In this document: positions 35,928 to 48,160 of the stretch, piece by piece
Position numbering within the stretch: position 1 is the first letter of the stretch
How the letters are laid out: each line of letters starts with the position of its first letter
NCBI GenBank assembly: GCA_001600875.1
Contig: BCLD01000002.1
Coordinates: forward strand, 1,378,531-1,442,530
DNA length: 64,000 nucleotides
Direction of reading: 5' to 3'
Origin: Solicoccozyma terricola
Lineage: Eukaryota > Basidiomycota > Tremellomycetes > Filobasidiales > Piskurozymaceae
The notes under the pieces: generated by a model
Told to the model about the DNA's origin: nothing
Database searches by the model: none
What the model saw: the letters and a program-made list of their open reading frames with translations, nothing else
Program-made: the position numbers and the translations under genes

Positions 35928-38900
35928 ATGATGAACACAACCGTAAACTCTCATTTCCCAACCCACCTCTCCAACTCTCCGTACTCTTCCAATCCATCAC
36001 CTCAATACCAACAACAACAACAACAACAACAGACTTCTCCAAACGACTCTCGACCTAATCAAACTTCCACACCTCCAATTCACGACGTTCAATCTTCATT
36101 CAATAATATGAATATCCATTCTTCGTCTTCTCCTGTTCCGTCTAATGGAACAGAATATACACGTGGGAATCAGACTACGTCTTCTTTGTCTTTTGGGAAT
36201 AGGAGTGGAGTGTTGGGTACTCCTTGGAATCAACAAGGTGGTGGTGGTGGCGTTGGCGCTCAGACATGGGAGAATACCAGATCTAGAGAGAATTCAAATG
36301 CTTCTCAAGATGGTAACAACGTTGGGTATGTGAAGATGAATGTTGTGGGTACGACTACGAACGTGTACGGAGGAGGTAGACGACCATCTCCAATTGGGAC
36401 TATGGATTCTCAATATGGTAGAACGAGTGGTATCATCGCCACCACGACGACGACGACGACGAATGGAAGTGGAATGCAATCATCACTCTCACCTAGTCAT
36501 TCCGTTTCATCAACAAACACAAATCCACAATCTACAATGTTTTCACCATCCAGTGCGGGTGGTGGGAATTCAGGATTGAGGAATGTCGCACCTGGACTTG
36601 TTGGTTCGATGACGGGTGGTGGGGTTGGTGGTCAACAACTTCAACAACAACAAGCTAGTCAATCTCCATTCCAACAACATTCGGGATATAGACCGATGTC
36701 AATGTCGATGGATTCAACGTCTTTACCATCTGCAAACTCTGGATATCCTGGTGCACCAGGTGGAATGCCTAATCTTCCTAATTTCGCCAACCTATCACTC
36801 AATCAGAACATGTCAGGTAGTAACAACAACAATAACAACCAACTGATTGGAAACACCAACCAACCTCCAATGTCAACATATTCATCAACACATTCCCTCT
36901 CATCTCTACCATCTCTCACATCAATGAACTCGTTATCTTCACTTAACGGCGTTCCTTCTTCAGGTGGAATGACACAAAGAATGTTAGGTGGTTTACTCGA
37001 TGATATGGGAGCTTCAGCGGGAAGTGGGATTCAACAACATCCTCTTGCTGGAATTCATCTACCTCCTTCGTCGGTTGGTCAGCAGCAGCAGATTCACGGT
37101 GGACAACAGCAGCAGGGACAACAACAATTGTATTCGCCGATGCAGCCACAGCAGCAGTTGCTTCAGCAACAGCAGCAACAACAGCAACAGCAACAACAGC
37201 AGCAACAACAACAGCTCGCTGGACTATCTATGGGCGGGGCCCCGGGGAAAGACGATATCATCCCAACAGCAATCGTCATCAAGAACATACCATTCGCGGT
37301 ACAAAAGGATACATTGTTGACTGTGATTGTGAGTTGGTTGGCTCGCGACAACGCGTATCAATTTAGAATTACGCGGTCGAGTACTAAACAGCACATCTTC
37401 TCCAGGAATCCCTACAAGCCCCTCTACCTTACGCGTTCAATTATCATCATGATAATGGCGTGTTCCGTGGTTTGGCTTTCGCCAACTTCAGGCATCCGCA
37501 TGAAGCTGATGCTGTTGTAGTCGCCTTGAACGGGTGGGTGGACACCGAATAATCCTCCAGATCCTGTTTTTTTTTTTTTGCCCCTTCAGCTGACGTTTAC
37601 CCGCATTCACTACCACGCAGCTACGACATTTCAGGCCGCAAGCTCCGTGTAGAGTACAAGAAGGTCCTTCAAGCTGGTGAAAAGGAACGCATCGAGCGGG
37701 AAAAGGCCATCAAGCGAATGAGGAGCATGCAATTCGACAAGAATGTTCAACAGCCTGGATTGCCGCAGCAGCTCCAGCAGCAGCAACAACAACAACAACA
37801 ACCTCAGCAGATGCAACAACAGCAACAGCAGCAGCAGAGCTACGGGGTCGCACCAGGTCGTCAGGGAGGTTGGCCAGATGCCACCAATGGCAGCGGCTAC
37901 GGCAATCAACTCTCAAACGGTATGAGCCTCACGCAAGAGTTCAGACAGTCTTCGTCGAACGGTAGCGGAAACTCCATGTTCTCCGGAACTCTCCGCAATA
38001 GTGCTGGTCTGACTCCTACAACGGCATCCACCTTGCAACTGCAGACCCCGTCGTACCAGAATCAGCAACGCGGCATGGACATGAGCTTACAGTCCTTCCA
38101 AGACCAGAACCACAAGGAGACATCTCCACCATCTACCGCTTACTCGACAAGCATCGGTCTTTCGGGAGGAGCCCACGATGCCGACATTGAACGAGGCCCG
38201 TCGCCTTCGGTAACGTCCACCTCCAACCACGGATCTGTTGTCAACTTTAATCAACAGCAGCAGATGCCGTTGCCTTCACCTGGCGATCGGTCTGGCGCTT
38301 CGTCGGGGAGCTCCGTGTCCATGCCCACAGCTGTCGACTTCAATGATCCCGTCGCTCTTGACATATATTCTCGTGTCCTCGTCTTCAAAGAGGACCGAAT
38401 GAGGGACGAGTTGGCGTTCTCCCGCAGCTTGAGCGCCAGGGAAAGGAGGATCATCCACCTCGTCGCTCAGAAGCTTGGTCTATGGCATTACAGCATCGGC
38501 GAAGGTGAGGATAGGTACGCGGTAGTGACCAGGACGGAGAATGATCGTGCCAAGTCGTTCAAGGTCGGTTGACAGTTGTGTCCCCAACAAGTTTACGGAT
38601 GGAACTGAACCCCGACTTTTCTGTTTACAGGCTGCTCGTGAAGGCCAAACCGGTGCCCAGGCCGGCTCTTACCTCTCTCCCTACGCCGCTCCACCAATGA
38701 CGGCTGATTCTTCCAACAACGGCAGCAGCGGTGAAGGCAGCGACTCGACCTCGCCCGGTTTGCGCGTCAAGAAATCGATGCCCAACCTAAACCACCTCAA
38801 CGGTCCGACCGTGGCTCGCGATCCTACCCGCCTGATCCCCCAACGCTCGAGTGGAAATCTCCGTGACTACTCGACAATAGGCAATGGATCTCGGCGATCT

Positions 38901-39398
38901 TTTGCTGCGGGTAACATTAACACCACCGGCCCCACGTCAGCCGGCCAGACCTTCAACTCGTTGTTCGGCGCGCCCATCGATGGGGGCAGTCACACCCTTG
39001 GCAACGGTACATCCTTCGAGCCCTCCCCCTCACCCACATCTCCGGCCTTCCCGATGGATGTGCAGACGGGCTCCGCGCCACCTTTGGTGCATTCCTCGAG
39101 CGGTGGCCTTATCCGTAACCCTCGAGGCCCCCAAAGCGATTCCAAGGGCTTCGGAAGTCGTAACCTGAGGTCTCTTGGCGGCTCTAATGGCAATTTACGA
39201 AGCCAGAATACCGCCGTCACGGGCGTGATTGGTCAGCGTCCGCTCTCTGTTTCGGCTGGAGCTGCGTTTGGCACGATTGGCTCCATCGCCCTCATGTCGG
39301 ATTCCACCAGCGTCCACACCAGCGGAAGTTCATCATCCGTCATTGAGGAGGAAGGCGAGACCTCGGAGGATCGCAGCGACTTCTCCGGTCAACTCTGA
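35928..39398 (+). CDS. PIN4: RRM and R3H RNA-binding protein, Pin4/Cip2-like
   Basis: Exons 35928-37328, 37406-37533, 37621-38563 and 38631-39398 give 1079 residues. The first ATG is 35928 (MMNTTVNSHFPTH). A long Q/N/S/G-rich N terminus, with a polyQ run near 37150-37215, precedes the RRM. RNP2-like IVIKNIPFAVQKDTLL is split by intron 1; LPYAFNYHHDNGVFRGLAFANF (RNP1) and VVALNGYDISGRKLRVEY follow. A second Q-rich region precedes the R3H domain (SARERRIIHLVAQKLGLWHYSIGEGEDRYAVVTR, with R and H three residues apart). The C terminus is Ser/Gly-rich. Yeast Pin4 and fission yeast Cip1/Cip2 share this layout and act in mRNA control and the DNA-damage or stress response. Low-complexity segments suggest granule association (inference). 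Confidence 0.9.
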
Positions 39399-39998
39399 TG
39401 CCAATCGAACAGGCCAAGATACGACACGATCTAACGACTTCATGGCTTAACTCGAGCACCAGTATCGACGTCTCTCTCACTCCATCCCCTTTTCTTGTCT
39501 CATATTTCGACTGTTCACTTTCGCTTGGTTCCGGTCTTTTCTTGCTCTTGATGGCAACCGATACTTACAAACTCCTACATCACGCTTCGTCCCTCGTTCA
39601 TCCACGTCGGGTCTTGCCTACATCAAAGGACGACAAAACGATATTTCTCATGAAACGAACGACCAGGCAACTCCTTAATCGCTTCGAAAATGCAAAGAAC
39701 CTATCACATCGACGTTCGCTGTTCACAACAGCGGGCGACGGACGGCTTACGGTCAAGAACTTTTACGCTCGAATTCCTCTACTCTTCACTGGCCTTTCCA
39801 TCTCTTTTGCTTGCTCTCCACCATACGATTTTCTCAATTTTGACTGTATGATTAGAGGTCGATGATTATGCTGCTCAGCAGAAAACAAATTATGATCATG
39901 AGTTCCTGGATACAAGATTTCCCGCATCTCCAATACAAATGTTGCCTGGGGTCCTGTCCAATGCAAAATACAATACAGCGAATAAATGCCCCTAGAGT
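39399..39998. other. Convergent 3' region, PIN4-like and histidine kinase genes
   Basis: 600 bases between two convergent stops. Short frames only, no family features. It holds both 3' UTRs. Confidence 0.5.
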
Positions 39999-42900
39999 TC
40001 ACCTGGTGAGATTCCGCATCTTGTTGATAATGTCTGCCATTTTGAAAGGCTTGGCGACCGCTCCATCCATGCCGCTGTCTATCATCTGGTTGACGAGACA
40101 ACTTCAGTCGACCTATGTGAGATGCAGGTCTAAAGACGACTCACCACCTTGACTTGTTCGACTCTCGTGTTTGCGCTCACAGCGATGATAGGAATATGAT
40201 GTCGTAAATATCCAGCGTTCTCCAGGTCACGTATGCGCTTGGTACACTCTATGCCTCCCATCCGGGGCATCTCTATGTCCATCAGTATGCAGTCCAGGAC
40301 GTGACCTTGGTCCACCGCGGCGTTACTGGCCTGTACGTACTCGAGGGCTTCGATGCCATCGTTGGCGACAGCAACAATACACCCGGCGCCCATCAATTTC
40401 CTGCGTAACAGCGTTTGGTTGATATGGTTATCCTCAGTGAGTAGGACGTGAATTGGATTTGACGGATTGACAGCACTCGAGCCCGTCACGGGTGTTGTGA
40501 AGTTGTTCGCCTCGCGACGTGCCCTGTCTGCGGCCTCTGGAGGTGTAAGGAGTTTGGCGGCAGGCAGATAGAACGAGAACAGGGAGCCGACGTCCACCTC
40601 GGATTCGGCCCAAATGTCGCCTGGAAGAGCGGCCGGGTTTTTGTAAGCGACAAAGAGGGCAGGAAGGACAAGTGTTCTCACCTCCAAGGAGTGCAGTGAT
40701 TTGCTTGCATATGTAGAGGCCCTGGAGTTGGATCTCAATTTCGTCAATGCCTTCGAAAGTCGAGTCGGGAATGTCGACAAATACTCACCAGTCCATTCCC
40801 CCCGTAAGTGACGTGGGTGCGAACATTGCCCTGCTTGAACCGTTCGAACAAACGAACCCTATCCTCCTCTGCGATGCCGATTCCGGTGTCCCTTACCGAG
40901 AAGATCAGGTAAGTTTTCGAGCACGGCGTTTTGACCGCTTTACATTCCACAGGAGCGTCAATGGGGATGCCCACAGGATGGGGGCGAGTCGTAGTTAGGT
41001 CTAACGTGAATGTGATCTTTCGCACACTTTTCGACTTGTATGTGAACTAGTGGCAGCCCAGGGGTGAGCTTTGTGAGTCTGATTTTGCACAAGAGCCTGC
41101 CGCTTACCTTGATCGCGTTGGTCAACAAATTGATGAGCTGGAACAAGAGGAGGCCACCTCAGTGTTCAATTCTGAGTCATGCCAGCATGAGGCCTTCCGG
41201 TACTTACGACTTGCTTGACGCGAGCTGGATCGAGATCGAACCAATCTGACCCGCAATTTCGATAGGCTGGACGGACGTCCAAGGTACATTCGATATCCTT
41301 GCTGGTCAACTCATTGTGATATATCTGCATGACTTCTTCGATGATTGCGATCGTGTTGGATGGAACGGGTGTAATGACGAGCAGATTGGATTCTGACAAT
41401 AGGAAATGGGGGAGCGTCATTAGCATGCGGTTGTTTCGTGATGTGGGTGGAGCCGACCTACCGAGCTTTGACAATGCCAGGACATCATCTATCAGATTTG
41501 CCATATGCATTGCGCAACTGTGTAGAGAAGGTTGTCATTGTCAGTTGGGAATGATCACAGCCCTTCTTGACCTTTACAGACTCACAGTCTGACCGTGTTG
41601 ATGTTGTCCATCATCCGGTCTAATTCTTCTGACCTGCGTTGGTCGCCTAGAGCGACCAATTTTTTAATGCTCTCTTGGAGTTCGTCTACAGCCATGCACA
41701 CGGCAGATAATGGATTCCGAAGCTAGATGGAGGAGACGAGAGTCAGTGTGATGAAGGGGTTGCGACCGACGAGCGTTGAGAAGGCTCACTTCGTGGGACG
41801 TCTTGAGGTCACCAAGGGCGGAAGGCACATAAGCATACTGGGGCCGCCACCGAACGAACGAAAACTCACCATGTCGATGAAATACTCCTGCTGTCTTTTC
41901 GTCTCCATTGCATCTTCCGCCCTCCGCTGTTGAAAAAGCTCTGCTGCCTTCCTTGTCGAGATATCCATCAGAGTACCATAGACCATGAAGATGTTACCGT
42001 CGTCATCGAAAGCGGGACCGGCCGTGGCCGCTACCCAGACATCGCCGCCTCCCTTGACACCATTGCCACCGATACCACCAGTCTCTGGGACATCCGCCGC
42101 CCTGAACCGAAATTCTGTTGCCACACGATGAAACATGCACTCTGCGAATTGTTTCGAGACCATGTCTAGATCGTCCGGATGAACTCTCTCCCGCCAAGTG
42201 TTGCGATCGGCTGCTGATTCTAGTCCACTGATTTTAAGGTATGCGTCGTTCATGTAGTATATTGTACCATCTGGATCGGCTAGCCACGCGCCGACGGGCA
42301 TAGCAGCGAATGCAGTGGAGAACCTTTGTTCGAGACGTTTAAGCTCGTGTGTTTTCTGAGCTAGCATCGTTTGGAGTTGAGAGTTTTGTTGACGATGTAA
42401 CTTTGCGAGATATTGAGCGCGTTGCATCTCCTCTGTATGAAGTTTCACCGTGGTAAGACCTTTAACGCAGAACCCACGTACGAGATGGATATAACCCTCA
42501 TACTCCTCATCATATGGTATCCTCGTATTCAAACCAACGACGAGCATGCCATGGAGTCGTTCCTCTGTGGATACCCGAATTGGTAGAATCACCGCTTCCG
42601 TCGACGCATCACCGAAGACATTCGCCTCCAAGCATTGAGCAAGCGGTGTATTTTGAAGATTTTGCATTCGAACGGGCTTTGTTAATCCGGAAGCATGAGC
42701 GCGTCGAACACATTGAAGTAGACTACCTTTCTGAGCAACGTCTGCCGACTCCTCCCCGTCCACGTCTCCATTTAGACTTGAAGAAAACCACCTCGGTAAC
42801 GCGTTTGCATCAGCGTCTGCTTTGACGCCTATCGTACCACCCAATCTAAACCGCTCAACACCATCTCCGGCACCTCCACCGATTATTCCCCTTGTAGATT

Positions 42901-44415
42901 TCTTCAGCGGTCCGTTTCCCAACTCCAATTTCCCATTCTGACTTCCTCCCATCCCATTCATTTTTTCATCTCCATCCTTTTCATCCTCTTCTGAATCCCA
43001 ATCATTCGCATCCACCGTCAAATACATTAAAACGAATCCTAAATCCCTTGCATTCAATCTCATTGCAGCCAAAGCACGATCGCAAACGTCGTCTACTGTT
43101 TTCGCATAAGCTATATGAACGCTTATATCACGTAATGAACCGAGTCTTCGAACGTTTACTACCTCGTTTGTGTTGTCGAAATTTGGAATTTGAAGTCCAA
43201 CGACTCGATTTGTTTCATCGCGTATTGGAACGAAAGAGTATGTAAAGTATGTTTCTGTGTTGATGACGGTTAAAAAATGCGTGTGAGTTTATTCCGCGAC
43301 GTTGTATTGGATCCCACCCCCCAAGCCCCCAACTCACCCTGTTCCTTTTCATGAACTCTTTTCAAAAACAATTCCTGACTTGAAATATGAATAACATCCC
43401 CCTTCAAACACTTCTCAACCGATGGTCTCAAAGTATCCCAAATCTCCGGCCAAGCATCTTTAAGACTATACCCCAATATCTGTGGATGTTTAACTCCGAT
43501 ATGTTTGATATATTCGTGATTATAAATCACTATCGAATCATCACCCCAAGCTACTAATACCGCATAAGGGCATAATAACATTTGTTGAATTGTTGATTTG
43601 AATATTGGAGACCAATTTGAAATTGGACCGAGAGGTGTTAGATGCCATGGATATGAGAGGATGAGTTGGTTGTGGATGAGGTATTCGAATGGGAGTGGGG
43701 TTGGGAGTGGTGTTTGGAATGGGTTTGGATTTGTTGGCGTGGGTAGGATCAGATTGTGAGAGTATGGTGGTGGTGGTGGTGGTGGTGGTGGTGGTGGTTG
43801 GGGTGGTGGTGGTTGTTGAGGCAGTGGTGGTTGGAGTTGTTGTTGCGGTGGTTGTCGTTGAGATGACCTTGACACAACTTCCCTCCCAACAACATCCTCG
43901 ACGTATTCATTCGATTCTACCACCTCCACTTTACTCCTTTCATGTCCAAACCTCCAATGCAACAAAACCACCGCCCACTTGCCCCCACCCAACACTTTAC
44001 TATCCACCTCCCAATCCCAACCATCCAACCCACCCACCCCTTCCACCCCTTCCACTCCTTCCACCCCTTCCACCCCTTTCATCCTTCTCATCAACTCCCA
44101 AACCAAACCCTCATCCATCCGTTCATTCACAAACCCAACCTCCCACGCGTCATCCTTCGTTGTAGCAGCATCATCACGCCGTATTAACAAACACGCCGGA
44201 TGATCGAGTACTGAGAGGTACTCGCGGATATCAACGTGATCCATGATACCATGTGGACTGGGGTATGCTTGCTTCCGGATTTGCTTTGTAGGGTGGGTTG
44301 GGTAGGGGGTTGGGTAGGGGGGTTGGTGTATTCCCACTTTGAATTTCGAGTCTGTGACCGGGAACATGTGAGATGGACGTGGATCGGGGAGGAGGGAGGG
44401 ACGGGATGACGTCAT
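39999..44415 (-). CDS. Hybrid sensor histidine kinase (PAS-PAS-HisKA-HATPase-REC)
   Basis: A fungal group-type hybrid kinase that would feed a His-Asp phosphorelay. From the N terminus: DIREYLSVLDHPACLLI, a proline-rich linker, a PAS-like domain (VLVAWGDDSIVIYNHEYIKHIG...AWPEIWDTL), a GAF-like segment, and a second PAS (RFSTAFAAMPVGAWLADPDG...). The H-box is FIDM-TSHE-LRNPLSAV, with the phosphoacceptor His encoded by a 12-nt exon (41790-41801). ATPase motifs follow: LINLLTNAIK (N box), DTGIGIAEEDRVRLFERF and YGGNGL. The receiver domain has HVLLTEDNHINQTLLRRKL, the phosphoacceptor Asp in CILMDIEMPRMGG, AVSAN and a final GMDGAVAKPFK, with the stop at 39999. No transmembrane segment was seen, so likely cytosolic. 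The start ATG lies in a perfect CRE palindrome; downstream Met codons (MDHVDIREY) are alternatives. Confidence 0.9.
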
Positions 44416-44695
44416 AACGAGAGAGTTAGCCGGGCGGGCGGGGGGAGGACGGGACAGAGTGACGTGGCATTCGGGGGCATTGATAAGGGGTCACAGCCAC
44501 GTGACCTTTTACCCAGGGAGGATTGATAAGGGATGCCAGCCACGTGTCACTATCTATCAAAGGGCACTGACGTGTCATTGAATGTCCCATTCATTCCCCC
44601 CATGCCCCCGCCTTCACCCCTTCTCAACCTCGATTCATTATTATTGTCGTGATCCCATTCCAGTCCATCCCCATTCCATACCATTCACATCCACG
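44416..44695. promoter_or_regulatory. Divergent histidine kinase/ATG3 promoter with duplicated GATA plus CACGTG module
   Basis: TTGATAAGGG followed about 10 bases later by CAGCCACGTG occurs twice in direct orientation (44480-44503 and 44523-44546). TGATAAG is a GATA-factor site and CACGTG an E-box for bHLH factors. One exact TGACGTGTCA lies at 44568-44577, and a full ATGACGTCAT at 44406-44415 overlaps the kinase start. Confidence 0.7.
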
Positions 44696-47600
44696 ATGAA
44701 CAACCCACTACTGGCTATACAGGTACTTGGTACTCTCCTATACTCTCAACCATATCCACAACCATCCCACTGACAACCAGCCTTCCTTCCCAACCTTACC
44801 ACCCTTACCACTGCCCCCTCCCCCTGCCCTCCCTGCCCACCCCTCCCCCTCCTTCAGAGTCAATATTGGGCTGTTCGGGACTACTTGTCACCCGTACTTA
44901 AACAGTCAAAATTCAAAGAACACGGGAGGATTACACCGGGTGAGCATTCGAGGGCGAGGGCGAGGGCTGTTTTCTTCGCGGAGCGAAGATTAGGCTCCCG
45001 TTAGGGAGCTTGCTTTCCCGAGCGAAGCGAGCATTCAGTTCTTCGCGAGCGAAGCGAGCACTCATCTCTTCGCGGAGCGAAGATTAGGCTCCCGTTAGGG
45101 AGCTTGCTTTCCCGAGCGAAGCGAGCATTCCTCTGCGAGCACTGCGAGCACTGCGAGCACTCAGTTCTTCGCGAAGCGAAGACTCTCTCTTGCGAGCGCA
45201 GCGAGCATTTATCTCTTCGCTTTTTTTCGCTCAGCGAAAACCCACTCTCGCGATCGCAGCGAGTAGTGCTCTGCTCCTTCTTCGCGGGACAAAGTGCTCT
45301 CGCATTCCATTTTCTTCCTTCCTTTCTCGTGCTCTCGCATTCCATTTTCTTCGCGGCTCACAGATTACCCCATACTGCTATCATCGTATCAATAACTGAC
45401 ATTGGGATACTGTGTGGGTTGCTTTTTCCATCGGTGTATAGAGGAATTCATAGCGGCTGGTGATTTCTTATCATACAAGTTCCCGGTATGGCAATGGTGA
45501 GTCTCCTTCCATCCTTACACAAACGCTATACCTATATCCAAACAACGGGCGGGTTACTGATGATTATACAAACGTTGTCGCGGGGTCACGGTGTTTGGGG
45601 TGTTTCATTAGGGAAAAGGGAGATCCAGGTAGAGCGAGGGATTTCTTGCCTAGTGATAAACAGTATTTGATAACGAGGAATGGTGGGTGCCTTTTTGTTG
45701 TCCTTTTTTTCGTTTATCTTTCCCGATCGAGGCGAGTGGAGTGGACGTTTTTCCTTTCGGCTTCGAACCGTAGCGATCGTTTATGTTTATTCGTGAGCTG
45801 AGCGAGCTGAGCGAGCGGACCTGCCTTAGTGCAGCGAGGGACATTCTCTGCTGCGAGCGTATTGAACATTATTACGCTCGTAATAAACTGTCTGAGCGTA
45901 GCAAAGACCCTCTCTCTCGCGCGAGGGACACTTCCTGTGGCGATGGTAGTGAGCATCATTCGCTCGCTTTAAATTGGCCCGAGCATAGCAAATATCCCCC
46001 TCTCCCGAGAGCGCCGGTGAGCATTGCTCAGCGTAAGTGGCGGACATTCTCTGCTGCGACCGTAAACAGCATCATTGGTCCTGAACATAGCGATCAATAC
46101 TCGATTTATACCCCTCTTCCTCTTCTTCCCGCGAGCAAAGCGAGAATTGCTTCTGTGAGCGCAGCGGCGGATGATATTCTCCTCTTTTCTGTTCCTGTTC
46201 CCGTTCCTGTCCTTCTTCTTCTTCTTTCTCCTTCTCCTCCCTCTCCTCCTTCGTCTCAATCTCCTTCTCATTGTCAATCCCTCCTTCCTCTTGTTCGATC
46301 CCCACACTCTCACTAACAACCCAACCTCAACCCCCCCCCCCCCTTCCCAGTCCCATGCCTACGAAGGGCCAACACTCTAGCATACACCGACGCAGAAGAA
46401 GATTCAGAAAGATTGTTGAATTTCATGGATGATGTATGTTTTAACCCCACGCTTCACCCGGAGGGAATCGCTGATTCCTGCATGTAATTGTGGTTGGGTT
46501 AGGCGGAGGACGCTGAGGGACCTGATGGTGAGAAATGGAGGGGGAAGGGAGGAGAAGATGATTGGGTTGAAACGCATGTTGGTCGTGGTGAGTCACTTTT
46601 GGAAACCCGCTAACTCTATTCGTTTCCTTTGGGGTCTCGAAAGTTGAACTCTCGACAACGCTTTTCGATCCATCTTCCATCTCCCAGCTTCGAACGTGCA
46701 TCACTCCGACCCAACTACGATCGCTGATATTCCAGATCTCGACGACGCACCACTACTGAACATCTCCAACATCTCCATCTCCACGTCCACTAGTGCCAGC
46801 GCCGGTGCCACCCCCGGCAAGGATCTGCCGCCTACACCAGACGACATCCCGGATATGGATGATATTCCAGATATGGATGATGGGGAAGGGATGGAAGAGT
46901 ATGATGATGTAGCTGTTGCCAGAGCGCCTATTAAATCGAGGTGAGTTTTTTGGAAATTCCCCTCGACGAGTTGCGAATGGAGGGGTTGGAGGATTGCGTG
47001 TGTTCGAGTTTGAGGTGTCTTTTGTAGATACTGATCGAGAAAATGCCCGCCGACAGTGAGATTGATGGGAACGGTGGAAATGGGAATCTACTTCAAGTTC
47101 GGACGTATGATTGTTTGATCAGTTATGATAAACATTATCAAACGCCGAGGTTTTGGTTACTTGGATATGATGAAGTGGGTCTGCCACTATCGATACCGCC
47201 GTATACCCCACGTTCGCTAAACAAAAGCGTCATCTTCCTCCTCTAGAACAAGAAACCACTGACACCTCAACAAGTCTTTGAAGATGTTCCATCCGACCAC
47301 GCGTTCAAAACAATGACGATGGAAACATTCCCACACTCTGGCCAACTACTCGCCTCCGTTCATCCATGTAAACACGCATCCGTGATGAAGAAATTCATTG
47401 ATCGGATGGACGCTGCTCAATCGGCTCGTTCAGGATCTCCTGATCTCCCCGGCGCCGGTGCTGCCGCCGTGGGAGGACGAGGTGGAGCAGACGATGAGAA
47501 GAAGAAACAATGGGGGATAGGGAAGATGGTTCGGAAGGTTACCGGTGGTGTTCAGACAGAGAAGGAGAAGAAGAAGAGTGAGGAGGACGAGTCAGTTGAG

Positions 47601-47867
47601 GAGTCGGGTTTGCAGGTTGACTTCTATCTGGTGATTGTGAGTGTTGTTGGTGTGAGGGTGAGAGGTATGGTGGACGGTGGATCTGACCTGGGTGGGATGG
47701 ACTTGCTCTTTCTAGTTCCTCAAATTCATCGCTAGTATAGTACCGACTATTGAGGTGAGTTCTGGCGGTAAGAATGGTCGGTTGTGCTTGTGCGCGATGA
47801 TTGACCATTTCATCCATCTGTCGCGACATCCTTCGCACCAAAGGTCGACAGCACTACAGCCTTCTAA
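44696..47867 (+). CDS. ATG3: Autophagy E2-like conjugating enzyme Atg3
   Basis: Atg3 transfers Atg8 from Atg7 to phosphatidylethanolamine on autophagic membranes. First exons: 44696-44722 (MNNPLLAIQ), 44858-44939, 45442-45496, 45612-45682 and 46351-46433. The protein reads [67 protein letters not shown]. An acidic flexible region follows, with repeats of IPDMDD, the Atg7/Atg12-binding part in the family. [25 protein letters not shown] begins the E2 core. The catalytic Cys is in [16 protein letters not shown] Gly/Ala/Lys insertion precedes [27 protein letters not shown], ending at 47867. Introns 2 (502 nt) and 4 (668 nt) are unusually long and each contains hairpin repeats. Transcription starts from a promoter with GATA and E-box sites. 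Confidence 0.95.
44950..45310 (+). repeat. Hairpin repeat copy C, in ATG3 intron 2
   Basis: Contains a tandem duplication with period 94 bases. The segments starting at 44974 and 45068 are identical for at least 60 bases, each with CTTCGC-GGA-GCGAAG, GCTCCC-GTTA-GGGAGC and GAGCGAAGCGAGCATTC. More degenerate GCGAGCA units follow to about 45310. Sense orientation to ATG3. Confidence 0.9.
45775..46175 (+). repeat. Degenerate hairpin repeat copy D, in ATG3 intron 4
   Basis: GAGCGAGC, GAGCGTAGCAAAG, GCGAGCAAAGCGAGAATTGC and similar units recur through this part of a 668-nt intron, more diverged than in the other copies but in the same orientation as the gene. Confidence 0.6.
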
Positions 47868-48160
47868 GCGATGGAATGACCCCTCCGCCACCCCTCCCCC
47901 CTCTTCCCTGCCCTGCCATGTATATACATATCCCTCACACTTGTGGTTGTAACCATGCGATCTGACGACCCCCCCCCCATCCCATCACCCCTATGGGGCG
48001 CGATAAACGAATCAAAAGTTTGAAATAAAATTAATTCAAATATATTCATTTCAACGACTTGGTTCAGACTCGCCATGGTCCACTTCACCACGCCCTCGGT
48101 CTCACACATCAGGACACCACCCCGAGCACCCATCAGTATCCCTCGTCTACCACTCCCACC

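Noticed and set aside
43689..44165. Plus-strand valine-rich frame (GTGGTGGT repeat)
   Set aside because: Antisense of the polyproline linker of the histidine kinase.
44960..45320. CRISPR-like or bacterial REP array
   Set aside because: Units are variable, not separated by unique spacers of even length, lie inside spliced introns and the genome is eukaryotic.
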